From Kosakonia quasisacchari (GTDB lineage Bacteria > Pseudomonadota > Gammaproteobacteria > Enterobacterales > Enterobacteriaceae), in NCBI RefSeq assembly GCF_004331415.1, contig NZ_SJOP01000008.1, positions 124,001 to 188,000 on the forward strand: DNA of 64,000 bases. Direction: 5' to 3'. The stretch's first letter is position 1. Each line of letters begins with the position of its first letter. The notes beneath the pieces were generated by a model. That model saw nothing but the letters and a program-made list of their open reading frames with translations, was not told the DNA's origin and made no database searches. Shown in pieces: positions 51,252 through 61,554 of this stretch. Both the position numbers and the translations under genes were made by a program.

Positions 51252-52094
51252 TTAAAGAATAATCGTGCGATTACCGTAAACGAACACGCGTTGCGCTAAA
51301 ACCTGATACAGCGCGCGGCTCAACACGTTCTTCTCGACATCCCGACCCGCGCGCATCATATCCTCGGCGGTATAGGTGTGATCCACGTGAATCACGTCCT
51401 GCATAATGATGGGGCCTTCATCAAGATTGTCATTTACGTAGTGCGCAGTGGCACCGATGATCTTCACGCCGCGCTCGTAAGCCTGATGATAGGGGCGGGC
51501 GCCAATGAAAGCGGGAAGGAATGAGTGGTGAATATTAATGATTTTATTCGGGAAGCGAGACACAAACTCTGGCGTTAATACGCGCATATATTTCGCCAGT
51601 ACTACGTAATCTGGCTGGTGCGCTTCAATGGCCTGCGCCATCTGCTGGTCATGAGCTTCACGCGTCAGGCCTTCATGGCTAACCAGTTCAAACGGAATAT
51701 CAAAACGCTCAACCAGCGAACGCAGCGTTTCATGGTTGCCAATCACGGCGGCAATGTCGACATCCAGTCCGCCGTAATTTGCTTTCATCAGCAGATCGCC
51801 AAGGCAGTGCGCCTCTTTGGTGACCAGAATGACGACGCGGCGGCGACCGGCTGGATTCAGCTCGCGTACAGAACCTTCCGGAAGCGCACTATCGAGATCT
51901 GCAAGCAATGTGGCGTCGTTAAAAATGCCTTCGAGCTCGGTACGCATAAAGAAACGACCGGTGCGATGATCGACAAATTCATTATTCTGCACAATGTTCA
52001 GTTCGTGCTTGTAACAAATATTGGTGATTCGCGCGATGAGGCCTTTCTGGTCAGGGCAAATGGTGCGCAAAATTTTACGTTGTGTTGAATGCAT
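51252..52094 (-). CDS. purU: Formyltetrahydrofolate deformylase
   Basis: Hydrolyses 10-formyltetrahydrofolate to formate and tetrahydrofolate, supplying formate and balancing one-carbon units. The protein has 280 residues, the E. coli length. N-terminal ACT domain (LRTICPDQKGLIARITN), then a formyltransferase-type catalytic domain with the IINIHHSFLPAFIGARPY motif and the GATAHYVNDNLDEGPII block containing the active-site Asp. Confidence 0.98.
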   Translation of the reverse strand: MHSTQRKILRTICPDQKGLIARITNICYKHELNIVQNNEFVDHRTGRFFMRTELEGIFNDATLLADLDSALPEGSVRELNPAGRRRVVILVTKEAHCLGDLLMKANYGGLDVDIAAVIGNHETLRSLVERFDIPFELVSHEGLTREAHDQQMAQAIEAHQPDYVVLAKYMRVLTPEFVSRFPNKIINIHHSFLPAFIGARPYHQAYERGVKIIGATAHYVNDNLDEGPIIMQDVIHVDHTYTAEDMMRAGRDVEKNVLSRALYQVLAQRVFVYGNRTIIL

Positions 52095-52142
52095 TGCCGG
52101 GTAAATCCTGTTGATAGTGTTTGCTATAGAGTGTTGGCAGGC

Positions 52143-52601
52143 CTATTGCCCGCAGCACTTTTTGAATTTTTTACCTGACCCGCAAGGGCAGGGATCGTTA
52201 CGGCTAAATTGCGGCCGTGTGCCGTCGATATAGTACCACTGGCCGTTCTCCTTTAAGAATCGGGAACGTTCGATAATTGCGCCGTCTTTGCCGTGCTCAT
52301 TAAAACGCGCCACAAAGCTGACGAAGCCTTCATTATCATTTTCGCCATAAGCATGCTCAAATACCGTCAGACCGCGCCATGTGGTATCCGCGAAGCCTGC
52401 TTCAATTTGCTGGCGGAACGCCTCAGCGCCACAAGACGGGTGCCAGGTTTTTACCAGGTACTCTGACTGATGTAACACAAAAGCCGTATAGCGCGATCGC
52501 ATCAGGCGTGACGGATCTGGCGCAACCTGCGTACCAGACAGATAAGGCTGGCAACATAGGCTATACTCCAGAGCGCTACCGCAAGGGCAAGACTGTGACA
52601 A
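52143..52601 (-). CDS. ychJ: YchJ family SEC-C motif protein
   Basis: Protein of 152 residues with Cys-rich metal-binding SEC-C-type motifs at both ends: [13 protein letters not shown] near the start and [17 protein letters not shown] at the C-terminus, with a cystatin/NTF2-like central domain. Such motifs bind zinc; the cellular role is unknown. Divergent from rssA. Confidence 0.95.
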   Translation of the reverse strand: MSQSCPCGSALEYSLCCQPYLSGTQVAPDPSRLMRSRYTAFVLHQSEYLVKTWHPSCGAEAFRQQIEAGFADTTWRGLTVFEHAYGENDNEGFVSFVARFNEHGKDGAIIERSRFLKENGQWYYIDGTRPQFSRNDPCPCGSGKKFKKCCGQ

Positions 52602-52711
52602 AATAGCATTCCAGGAATAAGAATAACGGCGCGTTCGCGCCAGGGTAGCGATATGTTAACTGAGCCGTAGCGCTGTGGCTACAGTAAGCCGGGGGAAGTA
52701 AAATAAGCGTT

Positions 52712-53620
52712 ATGAGAAAGGTAAAAATTGGTCTGGCGCTCGGTTCCGGCGCGGCCAGAGGCTGGTCGCATATCGGCGTGATTAACGCATTACAGCGCGC
52801 AGGTATCGAAATTGATATTGTGGCGGGTTGTTCCATTGGTTCACTGGTCGGTGCCGCTTACGCGTGTGGACGTTTGTCGGCGCTGGAAAAATGGGTACGT
52901 TCTTTTCGTTACTGGGATGTGTTGCGGCTGATGGATCTCTCCTGGCAGCGTGGGGGTTTATTGCGCGGTGAGCGCGTGTTCAATCAGTATCGCCAGTTGC
53001 TACCATTTGCAGATTTTAGCCATTGCCAGAAACGCTTCGGCGCAGTGGCAACCAACCTTAGCACCGGGCGCGAGCTCTGGTTCACTGAAGGTGATTTGCA
53101 TCATGCTGTTCGTGCTTCCTGTAGTATGCCCGGCTTAATGTCACCGGTTCCGCATAACGGTTACTGGCTGGTGGATGGCGCAGTGGTTAATCCCGTTCCA
53201 GTTTCCCTTACCCGCGCGTTAGGCGCGGATGTGGTGATTGCTGTAGATTTGCAGCATGATGCACACCTGATGCAGCAAGATCTGCTGTCGGTGAGTCTTT
53301 CTAATAATGATAAGGACAGCGACACCGCTGCCGCGCAGCGCTGGCATCAACGCCTGCGTGAACGGTTGGGGCGGATAACGCCAAAACGGCCGATCGCGCC
53401 CACGGCGATGGAAATCATGAGCACCTCGATTCAGGTTCTTGAAAATCGGCTGAAACGTAATCGTATGGCTGGCGATCCGCCAGATATTCTGTTGCAACCT
53501 CTCTGCCCGCAAATTTCGACGCTCGATTTTCATCGGGCAGACGCGGCTATTGCAGCGGGGCAACTGGCGACCGAAAAGAAAATGGATGAGTTGCTTCCTT
53601 TAGTACGGACCCTTTCGTAA
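52712..53620 (+). CDS. rssA: Patatin-like phospholipase family protein RssA
   Basis: Protein of 302 residues (E. coli 301). The oxyanion loop GLALGSGAARGWSH, the nucleophile motif GCSIG (GxSxG) and the Asp in VDGAV form the patatin Ser-Asp dyad. No signal peptide. It is upstream of rssB in the same direction, as in E. coli; the natural substrate is not established. Confidence 0.96.
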   Translation: MRKVKIGLALGSGAARGWSHIGVINALQRAGIEIDIVAGCSIGSLVGAAYACGRLSALEKWVRSFRYWDVLRLMDLSWQRGGLLRGERVFNQYRQLLPFADFSHCQKRFGAVATNLSTGRELWFTEGDLHHAVRASCSMPGLMSPVPHNGYWLVDGAVVNPVPVSLTRALGADVVIAVDLQHDAHLMQQDLLSVSLSNNDKDSDTAAAQRWHQRLRERLGRITPKRPIAPTAMEIMSTSIQVLENRLKRNRMAGDPPDILLQPLCPQISTLDFHRADAAIAAGQLATEKKMDELLPLVRTLS

Positions 53621-53711
53621 GTAGAATTTTTAATAGACTTCAGCAAATTCTGACAGGCGATTATCGGCGAAGCATGCCACTATTGATCTATCGTCAGGCA
53701 GGGGAGATGAG

Positions 53712-54725
53712 ATGACGCAGCCGTTGACCGGAAAACAGATACTGATCGTTGAAGACGAGCCCGTTTTCCGCTCTCTGCTGGATTCGTGGTTACAATCTTT
53801 AGGTGCGATAACGCTGCTGGCGGAAGATGGGGTTGTCGCGCTTGAGTTGTTGGCAGTGAATAAACCCGATCTTATGATTTGCGATCTCGCTATGCCGCGC
53901 ATGAATGGCCTTGTTCTCATTGAGACGTTACGCAACCGTGGAATGCAAACGCCAGTGCTTGTGATATCGGCGACAGAAAATATGGCGGATATCGCTAAAG
54001 CATTGCGGCTTGGCGTTCAGGATGTCGTTCTTAAACCCGTTAAAGATCTTAATCGTTTAAAAGAAACACTCTTCGCTTGTCTCTATCCCAATATGTTTAA
54101 TTCTCGCGTTGAGGAAGAGGAGCGCTTGTTCCAGGACTGGGACGCGCTGGTCGATAATCCTCAGGCTGCGGCGAATTTGTTGCAGGAACTCCAGCCGCCG
54201 GTGCAACAAGTTATTTCCGGCTGTCGGGTTAATTATCGCCAACTGGTTTCTGTTGAAAGCCCCGGACTGGTGCTTGATATCGCGCCTATATCTGGTCAGG
54301 ATCTGGCGTTTTATTGCCTGGATGTGACGCGTGCAGAAAATAACGGTGTACTGGCAGCGTTGCTGCTGCGTGCATTATTTAATGGGTTGCTGCAAGAACA
54401 ACTCTCTCATCAGCGCCAGCGTTTACCCGAGATGGGGGCGCTGCTCAAGCAAGTAAACCAATTATTGCACCAGGCTAATTTACCCGGCCAGTTTCCACTG
54501 CTTGTGGGTTATTACCACAGTGAATTGAAAAACCTGATCCTCGTATCCGCTGGTCTTAACGCAACGTTAAATACCGGTGATCATCAAATTCAAATCAGCA
54601 ATGGGGTACCTCTCGGTACGCTTGGCAATACCTATTTAAATCAGCTGAGCCAGCGTTGCGACTCCTGGCAATGTCAGGTTTGGGGCGCTGGCGGGCGTCT
54701 GCGTTTAATGTTGAGCGCGGAATGA
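53712..54725 (+). CDS. rssB: RpoS adaptor/response regulator RssB
   Basis: Protein of 337 residues, the E. coli length. N-terminal receiver domain with the phospho-acceptor Asp in LMICDLAMPRMNG and a C-terminal PP2C-like domain without catalysis. RssB delivers the stationary-phase sigma factor RpoS to ClpXP. The start is ATG 53712 with GGGGAGATGAG before it. Confidence 0.97.
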   Translation: MTQPLTGKQILIVEDEPVFRSLLDSWLQSLGAITLLAEDGVVALELLAVNKPDLMICDLAMPRMNGLVLIETLRNRGMQTPVLVISATENMADIAKALRLGVQDVVLKPVKDLNRLKETLFACLYPNMFNSRVEEEERLFQDWDALVDNPQAAANLLQELQPPVQQVISGCRVNYRQLVSVESPGLVLDIAPISGQDLAFYCLDVTRAENNGVLAALLLRALFNGLLQEQLSHQRQRLPEMGALLKQVNQLLHQANLPGQFPLLVGYYHSELKNLILVSAGLNATLNTGDHQIQISNGVPLGTLGNTYLNQLSQRCDSWQCQVWGAGGRLRLMLSAE

Positions 54726-54923
54726 GCGATCAAATCATTCTTTGCAGATAGATTTACCCACCGCATAAAAACGGGTGGTACTATCGCCGCAGTTTATGCG
54801 TATTAGTCCTAATTAGAGGTAAGCGCGTCCTTTTCAGACCTGGTCGATGGGTTGGTACTGATATACTCAGACGCGAGTTAATTCATGAACATGTTCAAGC
54901 ATGGACAGTCCAGGAGATTTTCA

Positions 54924-55835
54924 ATGGCTGCAATAAATTCGAAAGTGACTAAAGCAGTAATCCCGGTTGCGGGATTGGGAACCAGGATGTTACCAGCGAC
55001 TAAGGCAATTCCTAAAGAAATGTTACCGCTGGTTGATAAGCCATTAATTCAGTATGTCGTAAATGAGTGTATCGCTGCCGGCATTACTGAGATCGTTCTG
55101 GTAACACATTCATCTAAAAACTCTATCGAAAACCACTTCGATACTAGCTTCGAACTCGAAGCAATGTTGGAAAAACGCGTAAAACGCCAATTGCTGGAAG
55201 AAGTTCAGTCTATTTGCCCGCCGCACGTGACCATTATGCAGGTTCGTCAGGGGCTGGCGAAAGGCCTGGGGCACGCTGTACTGTGCGCGCATCCGGTGGT
55301 AGGTAATGAACCCGTAGCGGTTATTCTGCCCGACGTTATTTTGGATGAATTCGAATCCGATCTCTCCCAGGATAACCTGGCTGAGATGATTAAACGTTTT
55401 GATGAAACCGGTGCCAGCCAGATCATGGTTGAGCCTGTGGATGATGTTACCGCTTACGGCGTGGTGGATTGCAAAGGCGCAACGCTGAATCCGGGTGATA
55501 GCGTTCCAATGGTCGGCGTGGTTGAAAAACCAAAAGCTAACGTCGCGCCATCAAATCTTGCCGTTGTGGGTCGCTATGTTCTGAGCGCAGAAATTTGGCC
55601 GCTGCTGGCGAAAACACCTCCGGGAGCGGGTGATGAGATCCAGCTTACCGATGCTATTGATATGCTAATCGAAAAAGAAACCGTAGAAGCCTATCATATG
55701 AAAGGCAAAAGTCATGACTGCGGTAATAAACTTGGCTATATGCGCGCATTCGTAGAGTACGGTATTCGCCACAATTCGCTGGGCGAGGAATTTAAAGCCT
55801 GGCTCGAAGAAACCGTTGGAGTAGGGAAAGCATAA
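54924..55835 (+). CDS. galU: UTP-glucose-1-phosphate uridylyltransferase
   Basis: Makes UDP-glucose for galactose use, LPS core and osmoregulated glucans. The start at ATG 54924 ([10 protein letters not shown], with AGGAGA before it) gives 303 residues, one more than in E. coli; upstream in-frame ATGs lack the match to the family. The nucleotidyltransferase signature [20 protein letters not shown] is present. A strong terminator follows. Confidence 0.98.
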   Translation: MAAINSKVTKAVIPVAGLGTRMLPATKAIPKEMLPLVDKPLIQYVVNECIAAGITEIVLVTHSSKNSIENHFDTSFELEAMLEKRVKRQLLEEVQSICPPHVTIMQVRQGLAKGLGHAVLCAHPVVGNEPVAVILPDVILDEFESDLSQDNLAEMIKRFDETGASQIMVEPVDDVTAYGVVDCKGATLNPGDSVPMVGVVEKPKANVAPSNLAVVGRYVLSAEIWPLLAKTPPGAGDEIQLTDAIDMLIEKETVEAYHMKGKSHDCGNKLGYMRAFVEYGIRHNSLGEEFKAWLEETVGVGKA

Positions 55836-55859
55836 TAGGCTTTCTTTAGTCTGAATAAG

Positions 55860-55904
55860 GCCGGAGATAATAGTGCATTGCACAGCTTATCTCCGGCTTT
55901 TTTT
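55860..55904 (+). terminator. Rho-independent terminator of galU
   Basis: GCCGGAGATAA and TTATCTCCGGC form an 11-bp stem with a 16-base loop, followed by seven T residues. Confidence 0.93.
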
Positions 55905-56063
55905 ATTTGTGAATGTTCCGAATGAAAAGGTTACGTCAAAGCAGCGCAGAAGATATCGCACAAAACAATAAATCACCTGACCAGGATTTGAGCAATAAGC
56001 ATTTGAGAAACGTATATTCCAAATGCCATACACTATATTTGTGAAGAGAATGTGTGCTTTGTC

Positions 56064-56090
56064 AAAAAAAATCCCGCCAGTTGGCGGGAT
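56064..56090 (-). terminator. Rho-independent terminator of hns
   Basis: ATCCCGCCA, GT and TGGCGGGAT form a perfect hairpin; on the minus strand it is followed by a run of T residues. It lies 20 bases after the hns stop. Confidence 0.9.
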
Positions 56091-56110
56091 CCTTTTGAAA
56101 TCTGGCTTGA

Positions 56111-56524
56111 TTACTCTTCGATCAGGAAATCGTCGAGTTGTTTACCTTGTTCGTCCATTGCTTTTTTGATTACTGCTGGAGTACGACCCTGACCCGTCCA
56201 GGTTTTGGTCTCACCATTTTCATCAACATAGCTATATTTAGCCGGGCGTGCTGCACGTTTTGCTTTAGTACCCGTCTTAGCGGTGACCATGCTGTTCAGC
56301 AATTCGTTCGGATCAATACCGTCAGCGATCAGCATTTCACGATATTGCTGTAATTTACGCGTACGTTCTTCAACTTCGGCTGCGGCAGCGCTTTCTTCCT
56401 CGCGGCGCTCATTAACCACAACTTCTAATTTCTCCAGCATCTCTTCGAGCGTTTCCAGAGTGCATTCTCTTGCTTGCGCACGAAGAGTACGTATGTTGTT
56501 CAGAATTTTAAGTGCTTCGCTCAT
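56111..56524 (-). CDS. hns: Nucleoid protein H-NS
   Basis: Global silencer of AT-rich and horizontally acquired DNA. The protein has 137 residues, the E. coli length. N-terminal oligomerisation helices (about 1-65), a short linker and a C-terminal DNA-binding domain with the [16 protein letters not shown]-hook-like loop. In this strain it is a plausible silencer of the AT-rich cluster at the left end, though no direct evidence is in the sequence. Confidence 0.99.
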   Translation of the reverse strand: MSEALKILNNIRTLRAQARECTLETLEEMLEKLEVVVNERREEESAAAAEVEERTRKLQQYREMLIADGIDPNELLNSMVTAKTGTKAKRAARPAKYSYVDENGETKTWTGQGRTPAVIKKAMDEQGKQLDDFLIEE

Positions 56525-57070
56525 TGTAGTAATCTCAAACTTATATTGGGGTGGTTTGTCGGGCTAATAATAGAGCGTTAATTTCGTCAGTGCAATAGCT
56601 GTGAATGTAAGGAATTCAAAATGGCGCTTTATTAAGTCGATTTATAAATATCGCTAACTTAAATTTTTCTTGAAGAAACGCGCAAAAAACCACTTATACC
56701 GATGTACTGGCAGCGCTGCTGACGGCGTGTTTATGCATGAACTTCTGATTAATCCGATCCGCGTTTATAGCCATTATGGATAAATATCGACCTTGAGTAT
56801 TCCAGCGTTGAATGTGCTCTTGCTTAAATTATTAATAATTTCCGTATGCTAAGGTGAGAATGTTCCGATTAAAAAACATTTGTAAGATCATGAATTTCTT
56901 ATTGCTGTTTCTTTGGCAGTAACAACTCAGATGATTAACTCTTGGAATATCTATGAGTCTGCTATTGAGGGTTGATTTACTTCAATCGCGGAGCGACGAC
57001 AGGGTGACCCGATAAAATATGGTACACTCCTCGCCGGGAATATCACACTTTGATTGGGGTTTTGCACGCA
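56525..57070. other. hns-tdk intergenic region without a recognised gene
   Basis: About 546 bases, AT-rich, holding the divergent promoters of hns and tdk. The hns leader is known in E. coli to be a target of the DsrA small RNA and of H-NS itself. I see no open frame or stable hairpin worth naming. Confidence 0.6.
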
Positions 57071-57685
57071 ATGGCACAGCTTTATTTCTACTATTCAGCA
57101 ATGAATGCGGGGAAATCAACGGCGTTACTACAGTCCTCTTACAATTATCAGGAAAGAGGAATGCGTACGGTGGTTTACACCGCCGAAATTGACGATCGCT
57201 TCGGATCAGGCAAGGTTAGCTCTCGTATCGGCTTATCTTCACCGGCACGTTTGTTTAATCACAACTCGTCGCTGTTTGACGAAATCAACGCTGAGCATCA
57301 GCAACAGGCTGTGCATTGTGTGCTGGTTGATGAGTGCCAGTTTTTAACCCGTGAACAGGTTTATGCGCTATCCGAAGTTGTCGATCAGTTGGATATTCCG
57401 GTGCTTTGTTACGGTTTGCGCACGGATTTTCGCGGTGAGTTATTTGTGGGTAGCCAATATTTGCTGGCCTGGTCAGATAAACTGGTTGAACTTAAAACTG
57501 TCTGTTTCTGTGGGCGTAAAGCCAGTATGGTGCTGCGTCTTGATCAAGAGGGACGCCCTTATAACGAAGGCGAGCAGGTGGTAATTGGCGGCAATGAACG
57601 CTATGTATCCGTGTGCCGTAAACACTACAAAGAAGCCCAACAAGAAGGGGCTTTAACAGCAATTCAGCAACGTGTCAGAGGTTAG
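57071..57685 (+). CDS. tdk: Thymidine kinase
   Basis: Phosphorylates thymidine for salvage. ATG 57071 ([17 protein letters not shown]) gives 204 residues and matches the E. coli start; an upstream in-frame ATG at 57050 is not conserved. P-loop AMNAGKST, the catalytic Glu in DECQF and the zinc-binding Cys pair CFCGRKA are visible. Confidence 0.97.
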   Translation: MAQLYFYYSAMNAGKSTALLQSSYNYQERGMRTVVYTAEIDDRFGSGKVSSRIGLSSPARLFNHNSSLFDEINAEHQQQAVHCVLVDECQFLTREQVYALSEVVDQLDIPVLCYGLRTDFRGELFVGSQYLLAWSDKLVELKTVCFCGRKASMVLRLDQEGRPYNEGEQVVIGGNERYVSVCRKHYKEAQQEGALTAIQQRVRG

Positions 57686-57710
57686 CTTTTCGCTTCCCCT
57701 CTTTAGCAAT

Positions 57711-57736
57711 AAAAAACCCGCCGAAGCGGGTTTTTT
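57711..57736. terminator. Bidirectional terminator between tdk and adhE
   Basis: AAAAAACCCGC, CGAA and GCGGGTTTTTT form a perfect hairpin with T runs on both strands, between the two convergent genes. Confidence 0.93.
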
Positions 57737-57750
57737 ATTAGCGTTAACAA

Positions 57751-60429
57751 TTAAGCGGGTTTCTTCGCTTTTTTGTCTGCTTTAACGGGTGCAGCTTCAG
57801 CTTTAACCACCGCCACTTCACCTTCTTTGTACTCACGACCGTAGAAAGTATCCAGCAGGATCTGTTTCAGTTCGGAAATCAGCGGATAGCGCGGGTTCGC
57901 ACCGGTACACTGGTCATCAAACGCATCTTCAGACAGCTTATCCACGTTTGCCAGGAAGTCAGCTTCCTGTACGCCAGCTTCACGGATAGATTTCGGGATA
58001 CCCAGTTCAGCTTTGATGCTTTCCAGCCATGCCAGCAGTTTTTCGATTTTCGCTGCAGTACGGTCACCGGCAGAAGTCAGACCTAAATGATCGGCGATTT
58101 CTGCATAACGACGGCGTGCTTGCGGGCGATCATACTGGCTGAACGCGGTCTGTTTAGTCGGGTTATCGTTCGCGTTATAGCGGATAACGTTACAGATAAG
58201 CAGGGCGTTAGCCAAACCGTGCGGAATGTGGAACTGCGAACCCAGTTTATGCGCCATGGAGTGGCACACGCCGAGGAAGGCGTTGGCAAAGGCGATACCG
58301 GCGATGGTAGCAGCACTGTGAACGCGTTCACGAGCAACCGGGTTTTTTGAACCTTCGTTGTAAGAAGCTGGCAGGTTCTCTTTCAGCAATTTCAGCGCTT
58401 GCAGCGCCTGGCCGTCAGAGAATTCGGATGCCAGTACGGAAACGTAAGCTTCAAGTGCGTGAGTTACCGCATCCAGACCACCGAAGGCGCACAGTGATTT
58501 CGGCATATCCATCACCAGGTTGGCATCGACAATCGCCATATCCGGTGTCAGAGCATAGTCTGCCAGTGGATATTTCTGACCGGTGGCATCGTCGGTTACT
58601 ACCGCAAACGGCGTAACTTCAGAACCGGTACCGGAAGTGGTGGTGATCGCGATCATTTTCGCTTTCACGCCCATTTTCGGGAACTTATAGATACGTTTAC
58701 GGATATCCATAAAGCGCAGCGCCAGCTCTTCGAAATGGGTTTCCGGATGTTCGTACATCACCCACATAATTTTCGCGGCATCCATCGGGGAACCACCACC
58801 CAGGGCGATAATCACGTCTGGTTTAAAGGAGTTCGCCAGCTCAGCGCCTTTACGCACGATAGTCAGTGTTGGGTCTGCTTCAACTTCAAAAAACACTTCG
58901 GTTTCAACACCGGCCGCTTTCAGCACAGAAGTAATCTGGTCTGCATAACCGTTATTGAACAGGAAACGGTCAGTCACGATAAGCGCGCGTTTGTGACCAT
59001 CAGTAATCACTTCATCCAGCGCGATTGGCAGAGAGCCACGGCGGAAGTAGATAGATTTCGGAAGTTTGTGCCACAACATGTTTTCAGCTCGCTTAGCAAC
59101 GGTTTTCTTGTTGATCAGGTGCTTCGGACCAACGTTTTCAGAGATGGAGTTACCACCCCAGGAACCACAACCCAGAGTCAGGGAAGGCGCGAGTTTAAAG
59201 TTATACAGGTCACCGATACCACCCTGAGAAGCCGGGGTGTTAATCAGGATACGCGCGGTTTTCATCATCTGACCGAAGTGAGCAACGCGTTCAGGTTGGT
59301 TATCCTGGTCGGTGTACAGGCAAGAGGTGTGACCGATACCGCCCATGGCGACAAGTTTCTCTGCTTTTTCGACCGCGTCTTCGAAATCTTTCGCGCGGTA
59401 CATTGCGAGCGTCGGTGACAGTTTTTCGTGTGCGAACGGCTCGCTCTCATCGACAACTTTCACTTCACCAATCAGGATCTTAGTGGTTGTTGGAACAGTG
59501 AAGCCAGCCAGTTCAGCGATTTTGTACGCCGGTTGACCAACAATAGCCGCGTTGAGCGCGCCATTTTTCAGGATAATGTCCTGAACCGCTTTCAACTCTT
59601 TACCCTGAAGCAGGTAACCACCGTGGCTGGCAAAACGCTCACGAACCGCTTCATAGACGGAATCAACAACGACAACGGACTGTTCAGAAGCACAAATAAC
59701 GCCGTTATCGAAAGTTTTAGACATTAATACGGACGCCACTGCACGTTTGATATCGGCAGTTTCATCAATCACAACCGGGGTGTTACCCGCACCTACACCG
59801 ATCGCCGGTTTACCGGAGCTGTATGCAGCTTTTACCATGCCTGGCCCACCAGTGGCGAGGATCAGGTTAATATCCGGGTGATGCATCAGTGCGTTGGACA
59901 GTTCTACAGACGGTTGGTCAATCCAGCCGATCAGATCTTTCGGAGCACCAGCGGCAATGGCTGCTTGCAGCACGATATCTGCTGCTTTGTTGGTGGCATC
60001 TTTAGCGCGCGGGTGTGGGGAGAAAATGATTGCGTTACGGGTCTTCAGGCTAATCAGCGATTTAAAGATAGCGGTAGAGGTTGGGTTAGTGGTCGGGACA
60101 ATACCGCAGATAATGCCGATTGGTTCTGCGATGGTAATCGTGCCGAAGGTGTCATCTTCTGACAGCACGCCGCAGGTTTTTTCATCTTTATACGCGTTAT
60201 AAATATATTCGGAAGCGAAGTGGTTTTTAATCACTTTGTCTTCAACGATACCCATGCCAGATTCGGCAACCGCCAGTTTTGCCAGCGGGATACGAGCATC
60301 TGCGGCAGCCAGAGCGGCAGCACGGAAGATTTTATCTACTTGCTCTTGAGTAAAGTTGGCATATTCACGCTGGGCTTTCTTCACGCGTTCAACGAGTGCG
60401 TTAAGTTCAGCGACATTAGTAACAGCCAT
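57751..60429 (-). CDS. adhE: Bifunctional aldehyde-alcohol dehydrogenase AdhE
   Basis: Fermentative enzyme of 892 residues (E. coli 891) that converts acetyl-CoA to acetaldehyde and ethanol and forms spirosomes. The N-terminal CoA-acylating aldehyde dehydrogenase (about 1-440) has the catalytic Cys in NGVICASEQ; the C-terminal iron alcohol dehydrogenase (about 450-870) has GGGSPMDAAK, the metal-binding His residues in GVCHSMAHKLG and IPHGLANA. The Lys/Ala-rich tail is typical. AGGAGA precedes the ATG. Confidence 0.99.
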   Translation of the reverse strand: MAVTNVAELNALVERVKKAQREYANFTQEQVDKIFRAAALAAADARIPLAKLAVAESGMGIVEDKVIKNHFASEYIYNAYKDEKTCGVLSEDDTFGTITIAEPIGIICGIVPTTNPTSTAIFKSLISLKTRNAIIFSPHPRAKDATNKAADIVLQAAIAAGAPKDLIGWIDQPSVELSNALMHHPDINLILATGGPGMVKAAYSSGKPAIGVGAGNTPVVIDETADIKRAVASVLMSKTFDNGVICASEQSVVVVDSVYEAVRERFASHGGYLLQGKELKAVQDIILKNGALNAAIVGQPAYKIAELAGFTVPTTTKILIGEVKVVDESEPFAHEKLSPTLAMYRAKDFEDAVEKAEKLVAMGGIGHTSCLYTDQDNQPERVAHFGQMMKTARILINTPASQGGIGDLYNFKLAPSLTLGCGSWGGNSISENVGPKHLINKKTVAKRAENMLWHKLPKSIYFRRGSLPIALDEVITDGHKRALIVTDRFLFNNGYADQITSVLKAAGVETEVFFEVEADPTLTIVRKGAELANSFKPDVIIALGGGSPMDAAKIMWVMYEHPETHFEELALRFMDIRKRIYKFPKMGVKAKMIAITTTSGTGSEVTPFAVVTDDATGQKYPLADYALTPDMAIVDANLVMDMPKSLCAFGGLDAVTHALEAYVSVLASEFSDGQALQALKLLKENLPASYNEGSKNPVARERVHSAATIAGIAFANAFLGVCHSMAHKLGSQFHIPHGLANALLICNVIRYNANDNPTKQTAFSQYDRPQARRRYAEIADHLGLTSAGDRTAAKIEKLLAWLESIKAELGIPKSIREAGVQEADFLANVDKLSEDAFDDQCTGANPRYPLISELKQILLDTFYGREYKEGEVAVVKAEAAPVKADKKAKKPA

Positions 60430-60906
60430 AATGCTCTCCTGATAATGTTTAAACTCTTTTAGTAAACCAGCTGCCTAATTGGAAAGTATAGACAGACCGG
60501 CTGCAGGTTGCGTAAGTTTCATAAAAACAAAGAGTTAACGCTAAACCATCCACCACTGATTTACTGAAAGAGTCTCGAGGATACAACGCACTTACTGACA
60601 CTTTTGAGCTCTTTTCGTGCCATCAAGATTACCCACTTCTGAGTAACCATTGCGTGATCTACATCAAATTTCAGCGAAGCTGACACCTTTCAGCAGCCCA
60701 TTTTTGGGCATTTGTAGCAAATGTTAATGGCATATGGCCAGGCGCGCTGTAAGATTATCACAATTCCCACAGGTTAATAACATGCTGTATTGCAGCGAAT
60801 TTCCACGGAAATCATGATGAACTGCGCGGCGAAAACGCGTATCTTCTGCATGAATTTTCCTGTCGTGCTGATAGGTTATTTCTCTGACAACGTTACGAAA
60901 CCTACT
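60430..60906. other. adhE-ychE control region
   Basis: About 477 bases between divergent genes. It holds the long adhE leader and promoter region; in E. coli this region responds to NarL, Cra and Fis and the mRNA leader is processed by RNase III. I cannot place these sites with confidence here and see no additional gene. Confidence 0.55.
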
Positions 60907-61554
60907 GTGGAGCACATCGTGTTCGATCTTCCCCTCTATTTTAAATTCTTCATTGGCCTGTTTGCATTGGTCAACCCGGTCGGCATTATTCCGGTCTTTA
61001 TCAGCATGACCAGCTACCAGATGACCGCCGCGCGGAATAAAACGAATCTCACCGCCAATCTTTCCGTGGCCATTATTCTTTGGACGTCGCTTTTTCTTGG
61101 CGATGCCATATTGCAGCTGTTTGGCATTTCGATCGATTCGTTCCGTATTGCCGGGGGCATTCTGGTGGTGACTATCGCCATGTCGATGATCAGCGGGAAA
61201 CTGGGTGAAGATAAGCAGAATAAACAAGAAAAATCAGAGACGGCCATCCGCGAAAGTATCGGCGTGGTACCGTTAGCTCTGCCTCTGATGGCGGGGCCGG
61301 GGGCGATCAGTTCCACCATTGTTTGGGGAACACGCTACCACACTGTTGAGCATCTGATCGGTTTCACCGTTGCGATCGCACTGTTTGCGCTCAGTTCCTG
61401 GGGGCTATTTCGTATCGCGCCCTGGCTGGTGCGTTTGCTTGGGCAAACCGGTATCAACGTCATTACACGTATTATGGGGTTGTTACTTATGGCACTGGGT
61501 ATTGAGTTTATCGTCGCGGGGGCAAGATCGCTATTTCCTGGTTTGCTGAACTGA
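60907..61554 (+). CDS. ychE: MarC family membrane protein YchE
   Basis: Protein of 215 residues, the E. coli length, if started at GTG 60907, where alignment with E. coli YchE begins; the frame runs further upstream but is not conserved there. Six hydrophobic helices and the MarC/UPF0056 signature (FALVNPVGIIPVFISMT; GPGAISSTIVWGT). Function unknown. The GTG has only a weak ribosome-binding site, so the start stays somewhat open. Confidence 0.93.
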   Translation: MEHIVFDLPLYFKFFIGLFALVNPVGIIPVFISMTSYQMTAARNKTNLTANLSVAIILWTSLFLGDAILQLFGISIDSFRIAGGILVVTIAMSMISGKLGEDKQNKQEKSETAIRESIGVVPLALPLMAGPGAISSTIVWGTRYHTVEHLIGFTVAIALFALSSWGLFRIAPWLVRLLGQTGINVITRIMGLLLMALGIEFIVAGARSLFPGLLN